From the NCBI GenBank assembly GCA_949317995.1, contig OX439046.1:58073774-58137773 (forward strand): DNA of 64,000 bases, written 5' to 3'. Below, piece after piece: positions 22,885 to 35,830 of this stretch. The notes under the pieces are model-generated. The model ran no database searches and had not been told where the DNA came from. It was given only the letters and a program-made list of their open reading frames with translations. This DNA comes from Acholoe squamosa (lineage: Eukaryota; Annelida; Polychaeta; Phyllodocida; Polynoidae). Numbering within the stretch: position 1 is the stretch's first letter; every line of letters starts with the position of its first letter. Both the position numbers and the translations under genes were made by a program.

Positions 22885-23782
22885 CACTGCAAAAATGGTG
22901 TTTAGATTTTAAACATGTTTAGGTCTAAACACGTTTAAAACCTAAACATATAGGTCAGTTAGGTGTCTCATCGACTACACATTTAGGAAATGAACACTTT
23001 TATTCTAACTGCATAAACATTTACGCTAAACATGTTTAGATGTTTAGAGTTGAGACAGTTGAATAATAGGTGTTTAGATTTAAACAGCAATATGTTTAGG
23101 TACTTGGATGTTGAATCCACACCAGGTAGCAGCACAACCTTTGACTGAACTATCTGCACCCAGTTATAATCAATTGTTGTGACAAATGTCCCCAAATCCC
23201 ATGTTTATCATGGTTTCATTTCATAGAATGTCATGTAAATAGAAAGGGCAATAGAAAATTGACTAGATTCACCTCATGTCACCATCATTACCATAAAATA
23301 ATCAATAAACTCCATGACTGACACCTATTTGATGTTATTCTGGAATACATAAGGCAATGTCCTTCCTGCTAAGCTGTTGTACTTTCTCAAGTCTCTCATT
23401 CTGATGCAATGTGTAATAAATGTACACATATATAGCTGTGGCTGACATCTTTGGAGACTTTGAAAATACCTGCTGATGTCCCCCCCCCCAGTAAATGAGA
23501 AAACAAACAAAATATATCTCTGTTTTTTTAATGCATACATGTCTGCAAACCTTAACTCTCCATCAAATCATTTAAACATCTAAACACAAAAATTCATAAA
23601 CACCTAAACACAAAAATTCATATATCTAAACACAAAGTTTTAACCTAAACACCTATATTTCTAAACACTTGAGCTAAGCACATTGTTTGGCTAAACATGT
23701 TTAGGAAATTAATGTGATTACAAAAACGTTGCAGGAATATGTTTAGAATTGTGTTTAGGATCTAAACACCATTTTTGCAGTG
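22885..23782. mobile_element. CACTGCAAAAA TIR element, copy 1
   Basis: The terminal inverted repeats are CACTGCAAAAATGGTGTTTA (left) and its complement ending ...CCATTTTTGCAGTG (right), flanked by TA on both sides. The interior is rich in TAAACA/TGTTTA motifs near both ends. A second copy lies at 46802-48260 and a short relative at 62766. No transposase ORF is present, so it is non-autonomous. The TA target fits Tc1/mariner-like cut-and-paste elements, but the superfamily is not certain. Confidence 0.8.
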
Positions 23783-23789
23783 TACACAT

Positions 23790-25720
23790 GAAAACTATAA
23801 CCTTATAATGATTATGCTAAACTGAATAACATGTGATGGGGGCTCCTCAATATAGAAGAAGCTATGTGCCCATCACTCATTATATTCATTTTTGTGAGAA
23901 CAACTTTAAACACTAGAAAATAAAAACAGAAACATTTGAAAGTGTATTAAAGTACAATGGAATTTTGTGTGACCTCTGCAGTATTTCTGCATAAGGCCAA
24001 CTAAAGGATACCGCTATGCTTTTCCCACTTAAGGGAAAGGGTAACATTTGCAAACTGCTCCTCATGGCTAGTAAGGTAGGAGGGTTATAAAGACCAACTA
24101 AATGTCCTATCTATGTGGTGTTTCGAAAGATAGCGATTTTTCCACTAGTCATTCTGACATTCTCAGATCGTGCTCCAAGCTTTGAGTGCTATTATTATAG
24201 CTTCATATATATCCTATAGGTAATATAACACTTTGCAATTACTTATTTTCAAGGAGTTTTTAGCACGTTTCAGAAAGTAGTATCGAGCACAGAGCTGCCA
24301 CGTAGTGTGTCTTTGAAATCCAAACACCTAAACATATTTTGCACTGACATTTAGGCTTTTGGAACAAACGTGTTTTATTCCTAAAAGGACGACTATGAAT
24401 CCAACTACCTACCTAGATATCAATGTCCAAGCTTTAGACATGTTTACACCTAAACATCTTTACAACATAAGCTCCCTTATTAAAGTGTAGGCATGTAGGT
24501 CATAAGTGATATATTCTACTGTGATTAGCTATGGGACCAGCCGAGATAAGAATGGTTGTAAATTTACTATAGTGACCATTTTATTTCAACTGTAACTGTA
24601 ACTTCTTAAACAGCCTGAGTGAAGTCATGATGTACATAGAAGCATGCTATTGCCGATATTTTCGGTGTCAAATTGAGTTTGACTTTATGACCAGATCTGC
24701 CTGTCTGATGGACATCATAGCTTTTAGGGGATTTGTTCAATGATTTGATTGTGATGCAGGAGTTCCTGTGATAGCAGGTCATGTTAAGGATATCCTTTGC
24801 CGATAGAAGTGAATTTGGTATCAATGTCCATGCAAGATGAAGAACTAGTGACATATTAATTTTCAGGGAGTGTTTTTTTTAGACAATGGATGCTTATCTA
24901 CTACACTGGCACTGACTTCTGTACATGTTCGAAATCTTCCTGGCCACTGGCATCACCTCCCCAATAGATAAGGTCAATATGTATGAATTCTCATCTTCAG
25001 TGATAACATGGGAAGTTTAGAGGTGAGAATTGCTTTTAGAATATCATCACAGGTAGCCGGATTTGCAATGATTAAATCACCTACAGCAAATAAGATCTAA
25101 TAAAACCTAGCATAGGAACCTTAATATTTGTCAGTAATCAAAGATTCAGCCTGAAACACATTTGCAAACAGCAATGTCTTTGAGCATAGAAAAGATGAAA
25201 CATTTCCCTAGAAGAACCATAGGCTGAAAAATGAACTTTACATGAATATGTGTAGTTTCAATCGTTGGATGACACCAAAACTAGCACATAATATTAATTA
25301 ATGGAAAGAAAGGCAATTTCACAAAGTAAGCAGCTAGATTTTTAAATAACACTGTTATAAATATATCAATATGCTTCGCTTTATATAATTACCAATTTAA
25401 TTTGACTTCAATTTAGTTTGTTGCTGAGGCCCATGCTCAGCCTACCTAAACGGTGTTATTAGGTTCTAGGAGGTTCCTTTTTCACCTTTGTCCTTGAAAC
25501 TGTCTAAAAAGGCCAAGGTCTAATCATCACCTCACTAGATAGATTTACTTAATATAGGAAGTTAGGAAAGGTGAATCCACACTAATGAATTGCTAATTGG
25601 GCACTTGATTCTGTTTGTGTAAAGGGAAATATTTACACCCAATGCAAATATTTCCCTTGCACTATTCAATCAAAATAATATTTTATTCTACAATGAGGAA
25701 ATACCCATTTACTTATTCTA
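23790..25720. other. No recognised gene; partly duplicated
   Basis: About 24.61-24.74 kb (GTGAAGTCATGATGTA) matches 52.15-52.26 kb. The rest is AT-rich DNA with short unconserved ORFs. Confidence 0.4.
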
Positions 25721-25724
25721 GAGG

Positions 25725-26689
25725 GCCTCTACAAATGCTATCCATTGGCTCATTTTCAACTGGATTGGATTACTGGTTTTATAAAGTCCCAATCAAAGTT
25801 TTCCCAAATGTTCTCCAGATTGTTGATATAGAACATTTGCAATAGCCTACAGGTACTAGTGGCCTGCCAGTGAAGAGAAATAGCAGCAGGGCGATGGCCA
25901 TGACTGGCACTTGGTGTCTCCAGGCCCCCATATTCAGTAGAACTGTAGTGACCACATCACACATAATTGGGTTCATATAGAGTTAAGAAGAAGTGGTCAA
26001 CTCCCACCTTTGTAAGTGTCAACAGCTCATTTCTACTCAGATAGCAGCTCTGGGAGTTCTACTGAGCCTGGGGAAACACTGCTCTTTGTGTTCGGTTACT
26101 GATTCAACAGTGCCTTCCTTAGTCGATATAATAGTTGAATGCCAAGTATTACTAGTTGTAATGATAATGATCTATGAGCATTTTAACTACCAAATGGGAT
26201 TTGCTATGAGTTTTCTTCAAATAATATGATCTTGCTGTGTCAGGTTGCTGTGTTTACAGGTTGATATAGACTTTGTAAGTTCAATTTAACATCTATTACT
26301 TATGGCTTTAAGTCCTGAACACAGATATTGAGAAATGTGGGCTAAATCAAGTAGAACCTTTTTTTAAATTAGCTACAAAGAGAAGCCTACACTTCAGAAA
26401 AGGTGCACATTAATGGTTTTACAGGGATGTTACGTGAGTTGTTGCGTAAGAGTAAATCAATTAATATCAGAAGTAAGGAAGAGGGAAAGGCACTCTAGCT
26501 GGCTGATTGCATGTGACCTTTGAGGCAGAAATTGTTCTGTAGTGAGTCTTAACAGTCACCATAAGGTTATTCGTTGCTTGTGAAACCAGAAGAACTCCAG
26601 TTTACCTTTGCTTACAAATGGATGTCTCAATGGGCCACGGCATGATAGCTGGTCCCTCACTTTGTAGGAAGTAGGGGACCAGTGCAAAT
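25725..26689. repeat. Duplicated blocks R/S, copy 2 (left part)
   Basis: Matches 17.0-18.0 kb and 52.4-52.8 kb (GGCCTGCCAGTGAAGAG; TTGTAAGTGTCAACAGCT; GAGCCTGGGGAAA). It is cut at 26689 by the long-TIR insertion and resumes at 29973. Confidence 0.7.
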
Positions 26690-29600
26690 AGCCCATGAGC
26701 CCATAGCTGAAAATTGGCTCAAAGGTATCATCTCTGGGGACTAAACTAGACCATGCATTTTGGGTAGGTACATGTCTCAGGACCTTAAATCACTTTGCTA
26801 GACATCTAAAGGTGGTAGCTTAGCTTCAGAATCTTCAAACTCCAATTATCTCTGACAGCCTCACCGAGACCAGTTTATTGGTCACCATTTCCTTAATAAT
26901 CGGGTTAGAGAGATGGGACCGGATCCAAAAGCAGGCTCCTCTTCCCCAATTCTGTTTTGATGGTTATTGATTTTTATATTTTGGATATTCATGCAAACGT
27001 CCAGATTTTTTGCAAATATTTTAAAATATTTCAAATTCACAGTGCATAAAAAACCCACGAAACAATGCTACTTCTCATAACCATTACCAGAAAAAAAACC
27101 AACAGGTTCCTTGTTAGGAAAAAATGTTGATGAATAGCTCTTATGTAATGTGTGAAATTGACCTAGTTTCTAAAGGGTGCAAATGATACTAAGTCTTTGG
27201 AGAAACAGGTATTTTGGCCATAGTTTCCCTAAAAATGGACATAGACACACAAATGGTACCAAAATGTGGCTTATCATATGGGCTAGACACTCTGTTTCAT
27301 AGATATATTTTAACAGGTCCCGTCAACACCGGCCTCATAGGACATGGCTAGCTCCCAGGGCATCCCCAAGACTTAGGGTGCCGTCCTCAAGTCTCAAAAC
27401 ACCATGGGTACTGCGACATGGCAGCATCCTCATATCTCACTGCAACAAAACACCAGAAAAAGAATAACTGATATCTGATTTTTATGTTAAGTTTTAGAAA
27501 AGTTTTATTTCAATGAACTGCTAGACGCAACTCTCATCTAGTCAAATCTGTAAAATCTAAGTTACCCTATTCTGAATAACAGAGATATATTGAGTTTACT
27601 TATACCAAGATGGGTACCTACCCTGTTCCCACTATGTCCCCCATGCACCCTTGCTAGAAGAATATGGAAAAACTAATTCACTAACAAAAAAAAAGGAACA
27701 CTGCAGTAAACTCCCACAGCAACATATTATATATGTACAAGTATTAAGTGCATTGCCTGAGACGCCACTGTCATATAGCTTATAATATACTTTGTGCACT
27801 TCAAAATCCCCCTCCCCTACAGTGCAGGGAAAGCTGTGAAAAATGCTACCATGACAGGCATAGTCTAATGGGTGAGGGGGTAGTTGGGAGGGGGGGGGGG
27901 GTGTTGTGGGCATCCCTGGCAGTGAGGACGCACTTCTTAACACAGGTCTTCCTCGCTTTACACCAGTTGCTCAGACCTGTTTAATACAAATAGCTCTTGT
28001 CATCCATAAAGATGGGAGTTCCTTTATCAGTGTTTATATAAGCCAAAGTGAGTTAGACATAACAAAACACTTGGGCAGAAGAAAGATTTTTAAATGTATC
28101 AAGGTGTTTATCTATCATGCCAGGATACAGTCCTTTACCCTACAATACAGATATGATGACTTATATATGAATTTTAATCAATATTCTTGAGATAATGTAT
28201 GCTGCTTTTTGGGTGGTCATATATTTTTAGGTAAGGATGATCTGTTTCCCACTTTCTTCAAAATTCCCATATTTTGAAAATGGGAAAACACATGGTTAGT
28301 TTTAAAACATGGATTGACAACATGGACTTTGCAGATTGATCCACAAATCATGATCACCCAATAAGATTCCTCGTAAATGTGTAGAGGCAAGGAGAAAGGG
28401 TGCCCCATGATAAAAGTTTAAAATTCAGATCACTGATACTCCTGTTAGTTTTGGAGGTATAGCTTGCTAAATATAGATAGGTATGACCATATATCTTGAA
28501 TGCCAATAAGTTCTAATTGATCATGAGATACATCTATAATTAGCATAATTTATAATAATTAGCTAAATTAGCATAAATTTTCATCCTTTTTATAAATAAC
28601 TTTTGATCTATAAATGGTATTTCAATCTGTTTTCACTATAGAAAAGCTTGTGAAATGTTCCTTCAAATGGGACTATTGATTTTCCTATTTAGAACAAAAA
28701 ACATGTTTCTATAGCAAAAGAAATCAACAAACATGCCTATTTAGGCCCCAAATTTTCACATCCCAAATTTGGAACCCAGGTATTTCCTTCGCTCTTCAGA
28801 TCTCAGTGCCACAACAGCTGCACACTGAGGCCTCAGTTTTATATCCTTAATAGATCAAACCACTTGCTTTTATGATACAGTTAGCTGACCGCCCTCTTTT
28901 TCAACCTTACTGCCAGCTGACCACCCACTTTTCTTGAGCACCAGGCCACCGTCATCATCAGAATCCCACCTCATGCCCCCTGGGCCAAATACACAGGAAG
29001 GTTGTTCTTAAAGAAATGTGAAGTAGCATTGGTTCTTAGGCAAGGTTTAGCATAGCTAACCTTGTCTTGAAGTGCTTTGTAAAAATAAATCTTTTGCAAT
29101 ACAAAATGAGGGAAGTGGATAGAGGAACATAACAGACATTTTTTTACCAATCAGAATACACAATGTTCTAATGAATATAATTGAACAAGCATATACAGTT
29201 TATCATATCTGTGTTGTAAAGTGTTGAACCATATCAAAGTATCCTAATCAACACCTTGATGTCTTTAGAAGTCATTCTCATGATTCTTATGTTACATATC
29301 ATAGTACAATAGACTACGGCAGAGACTTCAAGTTTCCATGAATATTGAAAGGTATGTTTTGAATAACTCTGATGTATGAAGCAGGGTGTCTAGCTCATAT
29401 GATAAGCCATATTTTGGTACCATTTGTGTGTCTAAATGTCAATTATTAGGGAAACTGTGGCCAAAACACCAGTTTTCTCCGGTATTTAGTATTATTCACA
29501 CCCTTTAGAAACTGGGTCAATTCCATACATCATATAAGAGCTATTTGTCAAAAGTACTTTCTTTCTAGCAAGGAATATGTTAGGATATTTTCTGGTAATG

Positions 29601-29972
29601 GTTATGAATAGCTAAACCTGTTTCCTTGGGTTTTATGCATTGTGAAAGTGAAATATCATAAAATATTTCTGAAAAATTTGGATGTTTCCATGAATATTCA
29701 AAATATGCAAATGAGATGACCATCAACACAGGACTTGGGAATAGGAGCTTGCTCTGGGCCTCATTTTGGTGCTGGTCCCAACTCTCTGACAAGAAAAATT
29801 GGCCTCTTTGAGGCTGCCAGTAATAACTAAACTCAGAATCAGAAAAATGAAGATTCTGAAGCTAGGCTACCATCCCCAGATGTCTAGCAAAGTGATTTGA
29901 GTTCCTGAGACATGCACCTACCAGAAATACTAGTTTAGTCCCCAGAGATGATACCGAAAAACCTCATGGGCT
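26690..29972. mobile_element. Long-TIR foldback element, 3.3 kb
   Basis: Inverted arms of about 600 bp span 26690-27303 and 29370-29972. Outer ends are AGCCCATGAG and its complement; inside them lie GGTATCATCTCTGGGGACTA and its complement. The arms keep the same order across landmarks such as GACATCTAAAG/AGATGTCTAGC and AAATGGTACCAAAAT. The insertion splits block S exactly where the 18.03-kb copy reads CAAACAGCATGATGG, leaving an AAAT-like target duplication on each side. The roughly 2-kb centre holds no transposase-like ORF. Confidence 0.8.
27310..29365. other. Interior of the foldback element, non-coding
   Basis: Contains a G13-type homopolymer near 27889, AT-rich sequence related to 13.4-13.7 kb at 28.42-28.70 kb, and short ORFs without conservation. 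The cargo may include older repeats. Confidence 0.4.
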
Positions 29973-32590
29973 AAAATAGCAGGATGGTTGCATTGAAGAC
30001 CCACAACAGAGAAATAGGAGGACAGCCAAGATGGAGTCAAGTGCATTACGGAAAACAGGGGTGACTCCAATTGACAGCTAGATCATATAAGTAGCTCTTT
30101 CTTGAGAGTGGGAGGTCAGTGTTGAAGGTATCCTATTTGACCATTCTTCCTACCTAGGCATGTGCTTTTTTAAGTTGTGTGGTGCCATTCGGGGTTGACT
30201 GAGCATTGTTAAAATCTTGATATCTTATATTCCTGTTGACTGTTTTATCTAATTTAATTTCCATGGCCATACTTTTGCGGATAAAAAAGCTAGCATAGTA
30301 AAACACCATGGGAGCAATGGGTTCATTACAAAAACAGTCCATATGGCCTTGTTTACCCATCAGGCCAGCAGAATCATTTACAGAGCACTAACCACCTCTA
30401 GTAGCAGGCCACCTTCATGTCAAGAGGCTATTTCCTACTCTCAAAGACCAACCTGGAGGCTATTGCGAAAGGAATCGGATTCTCACTGTCGTAACTCACC
30501 TTCCAGTTCCGGGCTGTTCTGCTGCTCAGAACCAACTTCTCACTTTACACTCAGAATAAATCCTCTTAGTGGGAAGCATTCCCCAATTCATGACCACTTC
30601 AAAAACACCTCTATAACCAATTATCTTGCTGTTAAACAGGGGAGAAGTCATTGCCTGGTGGTAGTCAGTTCCCATTTGGAAATAGCACCTCTGACAGAAT
30701 CGATTTCCTGTCCTTTCGCAACACCCTCCAGAGTTCACCATTCTGGTAGTGGAGGATAATCTTGATAGGAAGTCTTAACTGTCCGCAGAACAAACACACA
30801 TGTTCTAGTGTTAGTGAGAGGCTATCCAGTCATTGACACACAGGCACCATCACTTCCACCATCTTTGAACTAGTGTCACTTACTTAGCGTGGACTGAATA
30901 AGTAGGTGCTCATGGGGGGAGAAGCTGACTGTTTCCAATACCAGTCAATGAGAGTTCAGAATGAGACTACGGAACAGATCCATTGCTGTGCTGAATAACA
31001 GTTCTTCGGGACTTTTCTTGCGGTTGCTGCGAATGGTAGGATAAGTTGTACCCATCAGGAAACATGAGACGGGCCTGCATGATAAGAGACAATCTATCAG
31101 TTATTATAGCTTCTAACCATTACTTCCTTGCATACATGAGTTCCCAATACTAGCTACCAGTGCACACAATACCATACTTGGAAACAGGAAATTAGTATGC
31201 CTACTCCACTCACATAAGGTGACCATCAAAACCACCTGCAACCACCAATATCGAAGCAAATATGGGTGTTTGTGGTTTCTTTCCCAATAAATCATTCCTA
31301 GCTGTGGTAATACTGGTACAGATTTATATCAGCTGCCTTGGGCTTCTGATAATATGCACTACTAATAAAGCATTCCTAATGGGGGCTAGATGATGTATGT
31401 ATATACATTGAATGCTACCTTACAAAAGAGTCTTTCTGTAGTTACCGCCTCGGTCTTCTACCTCCCACTAAATAGTCTCCCACATTCCTGTTGGCCACTG
31501 CTTAATGCAGGCCTGGCAGTTGGGTGCCATGCCATGGGTAAAGCCTGTTAACAAGGCACTTTCTGTGACGTTTCAATAAAAGGTATGTGTTTGAATACTA
31601 AGTTCAGGTGCAACAGACTTTCTGAATAAGGCAGGTACTGCAAATGTTAGGAATCACATAGACTGACAGAATCACCATTACAAGATACATGTAATTTTGC
31701 ATTGGTCACCAGGTTGGCCTGTTCATCAAGTGTAGGACTTCCCCAAGGCCACTAATCCCTCCCTGTCATTGATCCATACTCGTTCTCCTGATGAACCGCT
31801 CTGTCTGACTATTCAAACACTGACTTATATTTACACCAGCTGCCTTGGGTTTCTGATAGTCCACCACCAATAAGAATCACTAATGAGATTTGGTAATGTA
31901 TACATGTTTCTAATGCTATTCTATGAAAGGTGTCATGATGGTCAATCATAATTGTGTGCTGGGCTAATCATTTAAGGTTTCAATTCATAGCCATTCCTTA
32001 CCACCAACCTGGCTTCTAATATGTGAGCCTATGGGAACCTTCAATATGTTACTGCAATCTAGTCATTATGGAGTCCTGTATAGTTGTGCATTCATCTTAC
32101 AAATGTGTGCATGTAACCGGATAGCCACTTGCAACATTGTTATATCTCTATAATAATTCGGTAAATGTCATGTTTTCGAATAATATTAGACCAATGGACA
32201 ATGCTTATAGAACAATATTCCTCAATAGCATACCATATCTAGATGAGTGAGAATGTCGTCCAAACATAGAGGACATGGTTATAAGGAGTGGCTGCACCAG
32301 GGTAATAACTCTGCAAGGCATCTCTCAACAATGCTAGATGACCTCCTGATCAACTCTTATTTGTTTATTTGCATCAAGGGAAGAGTCCAATAAACCACAC
32401 AAGAAGCCTGTGTGGGCCCTGTGATCTTTTCTTCCCCACTACTCAGCATCAAGTAATGTCTGAGATGATCTATAAGCCACGCCTTATACAGCAGGGTTTT
32501 AACACACTTTCATCACGCTCCTTCCACATGACGCCTTCTCCAGGATCAATTCAAAAATGGCCAAGACGCAAACGAGGATACATTCCTGCA
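29973..32590. repeat. Duplicated block S, copy 2 (right part)
   Basis: Continues block S collinearly with 18.0-19.4 and 53.2-55.3 kb. Landmarks are CAGGATGGTTGCATTGAAG, TCACTTACTTAGCGTGGACT, CAGCTGCCTTGGG, AACCACACAAGAAGCCTGTG and GGCCCTGTGATC. The ORFs in it are not shared between copies. Confidence 0.7.
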
Positions 32591-32599
32591 CTTTAGATT

Positions 32600-33290
32600 G
32601 CTACTAATAGGTTTTGCTATAATCAAAACCTTGAATTACTTGTGATAAATCAATCATTTCCTTTTACTTGATGAAAGGTGCATAGGTCCGAAATTAAAGT
32701 AAAGGTTAAAGGTAAAGGTGCTTAATTCTGTCGATGATATTTTCTGGGGAAAAGTGAAGTAAGTGATAATCAAAAGAAGATGTTTAAGGAAATAAATGGA
32801 AATGGTTGTGAGAATAATTCATAAATAATTTATTCAAGTCATTGTTTGGGCAGCCTTATAAATGAAAATTGAATTTTTACTTGCTGATTATGGTCCAAGA
32901 TACCACCCAAGAAGAAGGAAGCCATTAAGTCGCTAATGAGGGCAAAGACGTCAGCTGAAGGACAACAGAGGGTTCATTCATAGCTTTAAAACTCAATCCT
33001 TCCATTGAATAGAATCACATGATTGCTTCATGCTGCGAATAATTCTTTCATTGAAACAAACTTCATTAAAATCAATAAAGGTCGCTGTAAATTGCATCAA
33101 AAGGATCAAGGGTTTCTTTGTGGCCAACCCGATTATTTTTAAGTGATATATATCCACCTAAGATTTATATAACTTATGAAGCGCCACCCAGGTGGGAGGA
33201 CTGGAGTTTTGAAGGACAGCTGTCCCTCTTTATTCCCAGACAGAAGGTCAGGTTAGTCTCCTGGGTTCTCCCTCAATCAGAGCAAACACA
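32600..33290. other. Region with possible decayed exon D copy
   Basis: At about 33198-33232, GGACTGGAGTTTTGAAGGA matches exon D (GGACTGGAGTTTAAGAAGG), but the surrounding frame is not maintained. At about 32896, CCAAGATACCACC is also present near 48553 next to a strong acceptor. Nothing else is recognised. Confidence 0.35.
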
Positions 33291-33346
33291 TATTTGAGAC
33301 CAGGGCTGCTACCAATAATCTTAACAATATTGGCTTTCTGTTAAAG

Positions 33347-33444
33347 GCTCCTTTGCAACAAAGACCCAGCCTGTTAAAAAGAATAACGGATGCACATTCT
33401 TCAGGGGTCTTCAGGCATACTTAGATTTGTGTGACAAACAGTGA
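33347..33444 (+). CDS. Candidate terminal exon T, unit 2
   Basis: Begins after GTTAAAG and stays open for 31 codons after the split Gly. It starts SFATKTQPVKKNNGCTFF, then RGLQAYLDLCDKQ, then TGA at 33442-33444. The inverted copy at 39268-39365 has the same length and stop position, with mainly conservative differences. That is more than expected for neutral repeats of this divergence but not proof of coding. The upstream exon D of this unit is degraded, so the gene may be broken. Confidence 0.4.
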
Positions 33445-33509
33445 TTTGCTTAATGAAAGAGATCAAAGCAAATGGAAACTAGTACTTACCCTTCAGAACA
33501 ATTACTTAA

Positions 33510-33518
33510 ATTAGATAC
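33510..33518. repeat. Target-site duplication of the LINE (left)
   Basis: ATTAGATAC, identical to 35234-35242. The uninterrupted copy occurs once at about 20803 in block T. Confidence 0.85.
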
Positions 33519-35233
33519 TATTTTTTTTTTGGACTTGCTCATTGCATTAATGAACTGCTATGTTCATTTAAAAAATGCTATAGAGCAGACCAAGTTTTAT
33601 TGATTTTTCAAAGGAAAATCACAAATGAAGCAGTCCAATAACTTCATGGATCTTGACAAATGTCAATATGAACACAATCAGGAGATGGAAAAATAGGGAC
33701 TGGCAATATTCACTCAATAGGTTATTAACCTAGAAAGTACAGACAACAAACTAAAAGCAAAAAGAGATAGATAGTAAATAATATGTCATACATAGAGATT
33801 TGTGTCTCTACGCATTATTTCAGTACATCATGATTACAGCTAGATACACCTTGTCTTGAGTTCAAATAAGTGATAATTAGAGTTGGTGGTATATGCTGTT
33901 ATATGCATATGGGAACATCAGCAATATCAATATGGATGTAAACATGAAAAAGGATATGAATGTGAGTATGAATATGAATATGAATATGAAGCGGCGCGGT
34001 TTCCACACCTGCTTCTCATTGTCAATTATAACCCAATTTCAGGTTCAACTTTCAGGCTTATATTTTCTATCTTCATCACACCCTCATTGAATTTTACCTT
34101 TGTCGTAGCTTTCTGAATCTCCTCAGGTAGAATATTCCAGAGAGCCACCCCTCTGTACCATGGCAATCTTTTATAGTGTCTAGTAATAACCCTAGGTAGT
34201 TCAAAAACAATCTTCTATTGAGACCTTGTATTATAAGATTGTGGTCTATTTAACACAGTCTTTGATTTCTTATACATTAAGCATAATAATAGCATGTCAA
34301 ATCTTTTCTCTAACACTGGAACCTTACAAATTTCATGCAACTCCTTCACACTATACCATCTAATATTGCATTTGAGACTAACTCTAAGAGCTCTATTTTG
34401 CAGTCGTTGTAATGCAGCAAGACCATCCTCACACCTCGATATGGAAAGAAGGTGACAGTTTGCACAGTGCTGCCATTGAAGTCTATAGTAGAAGCCGGAC
34501 ATCTTTTTAATTTATGAGCACTACAAAACCACATAAATTTTGTAGGATTTACTGTTAGTCTGTTTTCGATAACCCAAAGCTTAAAGTTAATTACATCTTC
34601 ATTCAAATTCTCATTAACCAAGTCTACATCTTTGTTAGAACTATAAATCACAATGTCATCAGCATACAGTTCAATCTTGCATTTTTTAAGACCTTAACAA
34701 CATCATCAATATATAGGAGAAACAACAGGGGACCTAAAACTGATCCTTGAGGGACACCGTAATCAATATCTTGGTTTGAGAACAATTTATTACCATAGCT
34801 AGTTCGTAGTTTTATATTTTCCAGGTAACTTTTAAACCATAGAAAATTAGATTTACCCAAACCAAGTTTACTGAGTTTAATTAGCAATTTTGAATGTAAT
34901 ACACTGTCAAATGCTTTAGTGAAGTCTATGAATAGATCCCCTGTTATCAGACCATTGTATCTACATTCATAAAGCTCATTAACAAAGTCAAAAGTGGCAT
35001 CACCAGTACCTGTCCCTTTTTTGTAACCATATTGGTTTTCACAAAAAGTACTATTTTTCTTCATACTTTCACATAATAATACATAATTTTCTCAATGACT
35101 TTAGACCGCATTGGTAATATTGATATGGGTCTCCAATTTTTTTACCATTGCTAAGTCTCCATCCTTAGGTAATTGTCATACAACTGCCATTGCCCAACAT
35201 TTTGGAAAAATACCCCTGTCCAGACTAATTTGT
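33519..35233 (-). mobile_element. 5'-truncated non-LTR retrotransposon (LINE) insertion
   Basis: The minus-strand element has a poly(A) tail (T10 on +, 33521-33530) and an AATAAA signal (about 33599). The 5' end is truncated at 35233 inside the reverse transcriptase. Flanking ATTAGATAC duplications and the intact site in the 20.8-kb copy define both boundaries. This is classic target-primed insertion. Confidence 0.92.
34215..35233 (-). pseudogene. Reverse transcriptase fragment, frameshifted LINE ORF2
   Basis: Three reading frames together give an RT of the jockey/CR1/L2 type. Near 35.13 kb is WRPISIL. From 35064 to 34648 come GYKKGTGTGDATFDFV, IDFTKAFDSVLHSKLL (motif A, catalytic Asp) and GVPQGSVLGPLLFLLYIDD (motif B region). 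After a one-base shift follows YADDIVIYSS (the catalytic YxDD box) at about 34670. The C-terminal segment, LQRLQNRALR then ELHEICKVPVLEKR, runs 34502-34215. At least two frameshifts and a stop (in the VV*QLPKDGD stretch near 35170) show it is dead. The endonuclease domain is absent through 5' truncation. Clade assignment needs a tree. Confidence 0.93.
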
Positions 35234-35570
35234 ATTAGATACCCAAAATTACAAAAATGCTTTGATGCCTGCCAGTTACCCAATACTGCATTCATTGTGT
35301 ACACAGCAGAATGAATTTTCTTACTAGACTTTTATAATGAGATATAAACTACATAAGGACATATGTTAATTACTCAGAGCGACAAAATGGAGAGAGAGAA
35401 ATGATAACTCATAAGAATCACCACATGCATGTACTTTTGCAAAGTAGCATAGTTATCTTCTTAGCAGACTAAAACCTATAGATACAGCATAGGTTGATTA
35501 ACTACATGCATTGCATGAAGTCAAACCGTTGTTCAATGCATACTTTCTGCATCTTTGATTTGTTGATGAA
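35234..35570. repeat. Duplicated block T, copy 2 (right part)
   Basis: Resumes block T after the LINE with ATTAGATACCC, then AATACTGCATTCATTGTGTA (compare 20.86 kb) and GCATGAAGTCAAACCG. Confidence 0.75.
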
Positions 35571-35589
35571 AATCAATGTTATTTGTTGT

Positions 35590-35830
35590 GAGTCAACGTA
35601 ATCCGTCCTCCGCCATTTTGGTTTCCTGGCGAGATGACAAGACTGTCTGGACGCAAAGTGTTATGTCGACGCGTGTCCTACAGGCATTGTCATAGAGCTA
35701 CCACTGGTAAGGAGTGCGCGCGATGGCCAGAATACCCTTAGAGCAAATGCCAACGTGACAACTTGTGTCTCGGCATGGTAAATAATCTTCCACTACGCAG
35801 TCAACATGACGACGAAAATTTTGCTCGATT
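35590..35830 (+). promoter_or_regulatory. CpG-rich stretch upstream of exon C
   Basis: A short stretch with many CG dinucleotides (including GTCGACGCGTG and GTGCGCGCGATGG) contrasts with the AT-rich surroundings and ends at the exon C start. It also holds a 24-codon Arg-rich frame from the ATG at 35634 to ACTG|GTAAGG at 35707, which could be an alternative first exon. The stretch just 5' of the ATG (ACTACGCAGTCAAC) resembles that at exon A (CTTCCGCTGACAAC). A promoter is an inference. Confidence 0.35.

Noticed and set aside
22983..23195. Conserved minus-strand ORF also present at 46826-47011
   Set aside because: Conserved because both lie in copies of the same TIR element. The surrounding DNA is equally conserved and no transposase motif is present.
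25779..25976. Minus-strand ORF containing a leader-like MAIALLLFLFTG stretch
   Set aside because: The paralogous block at 52.4 kb carries a frame-disrupting difference in this stretch and no splice donor follows, so it is probably a chance hydrophobic run.
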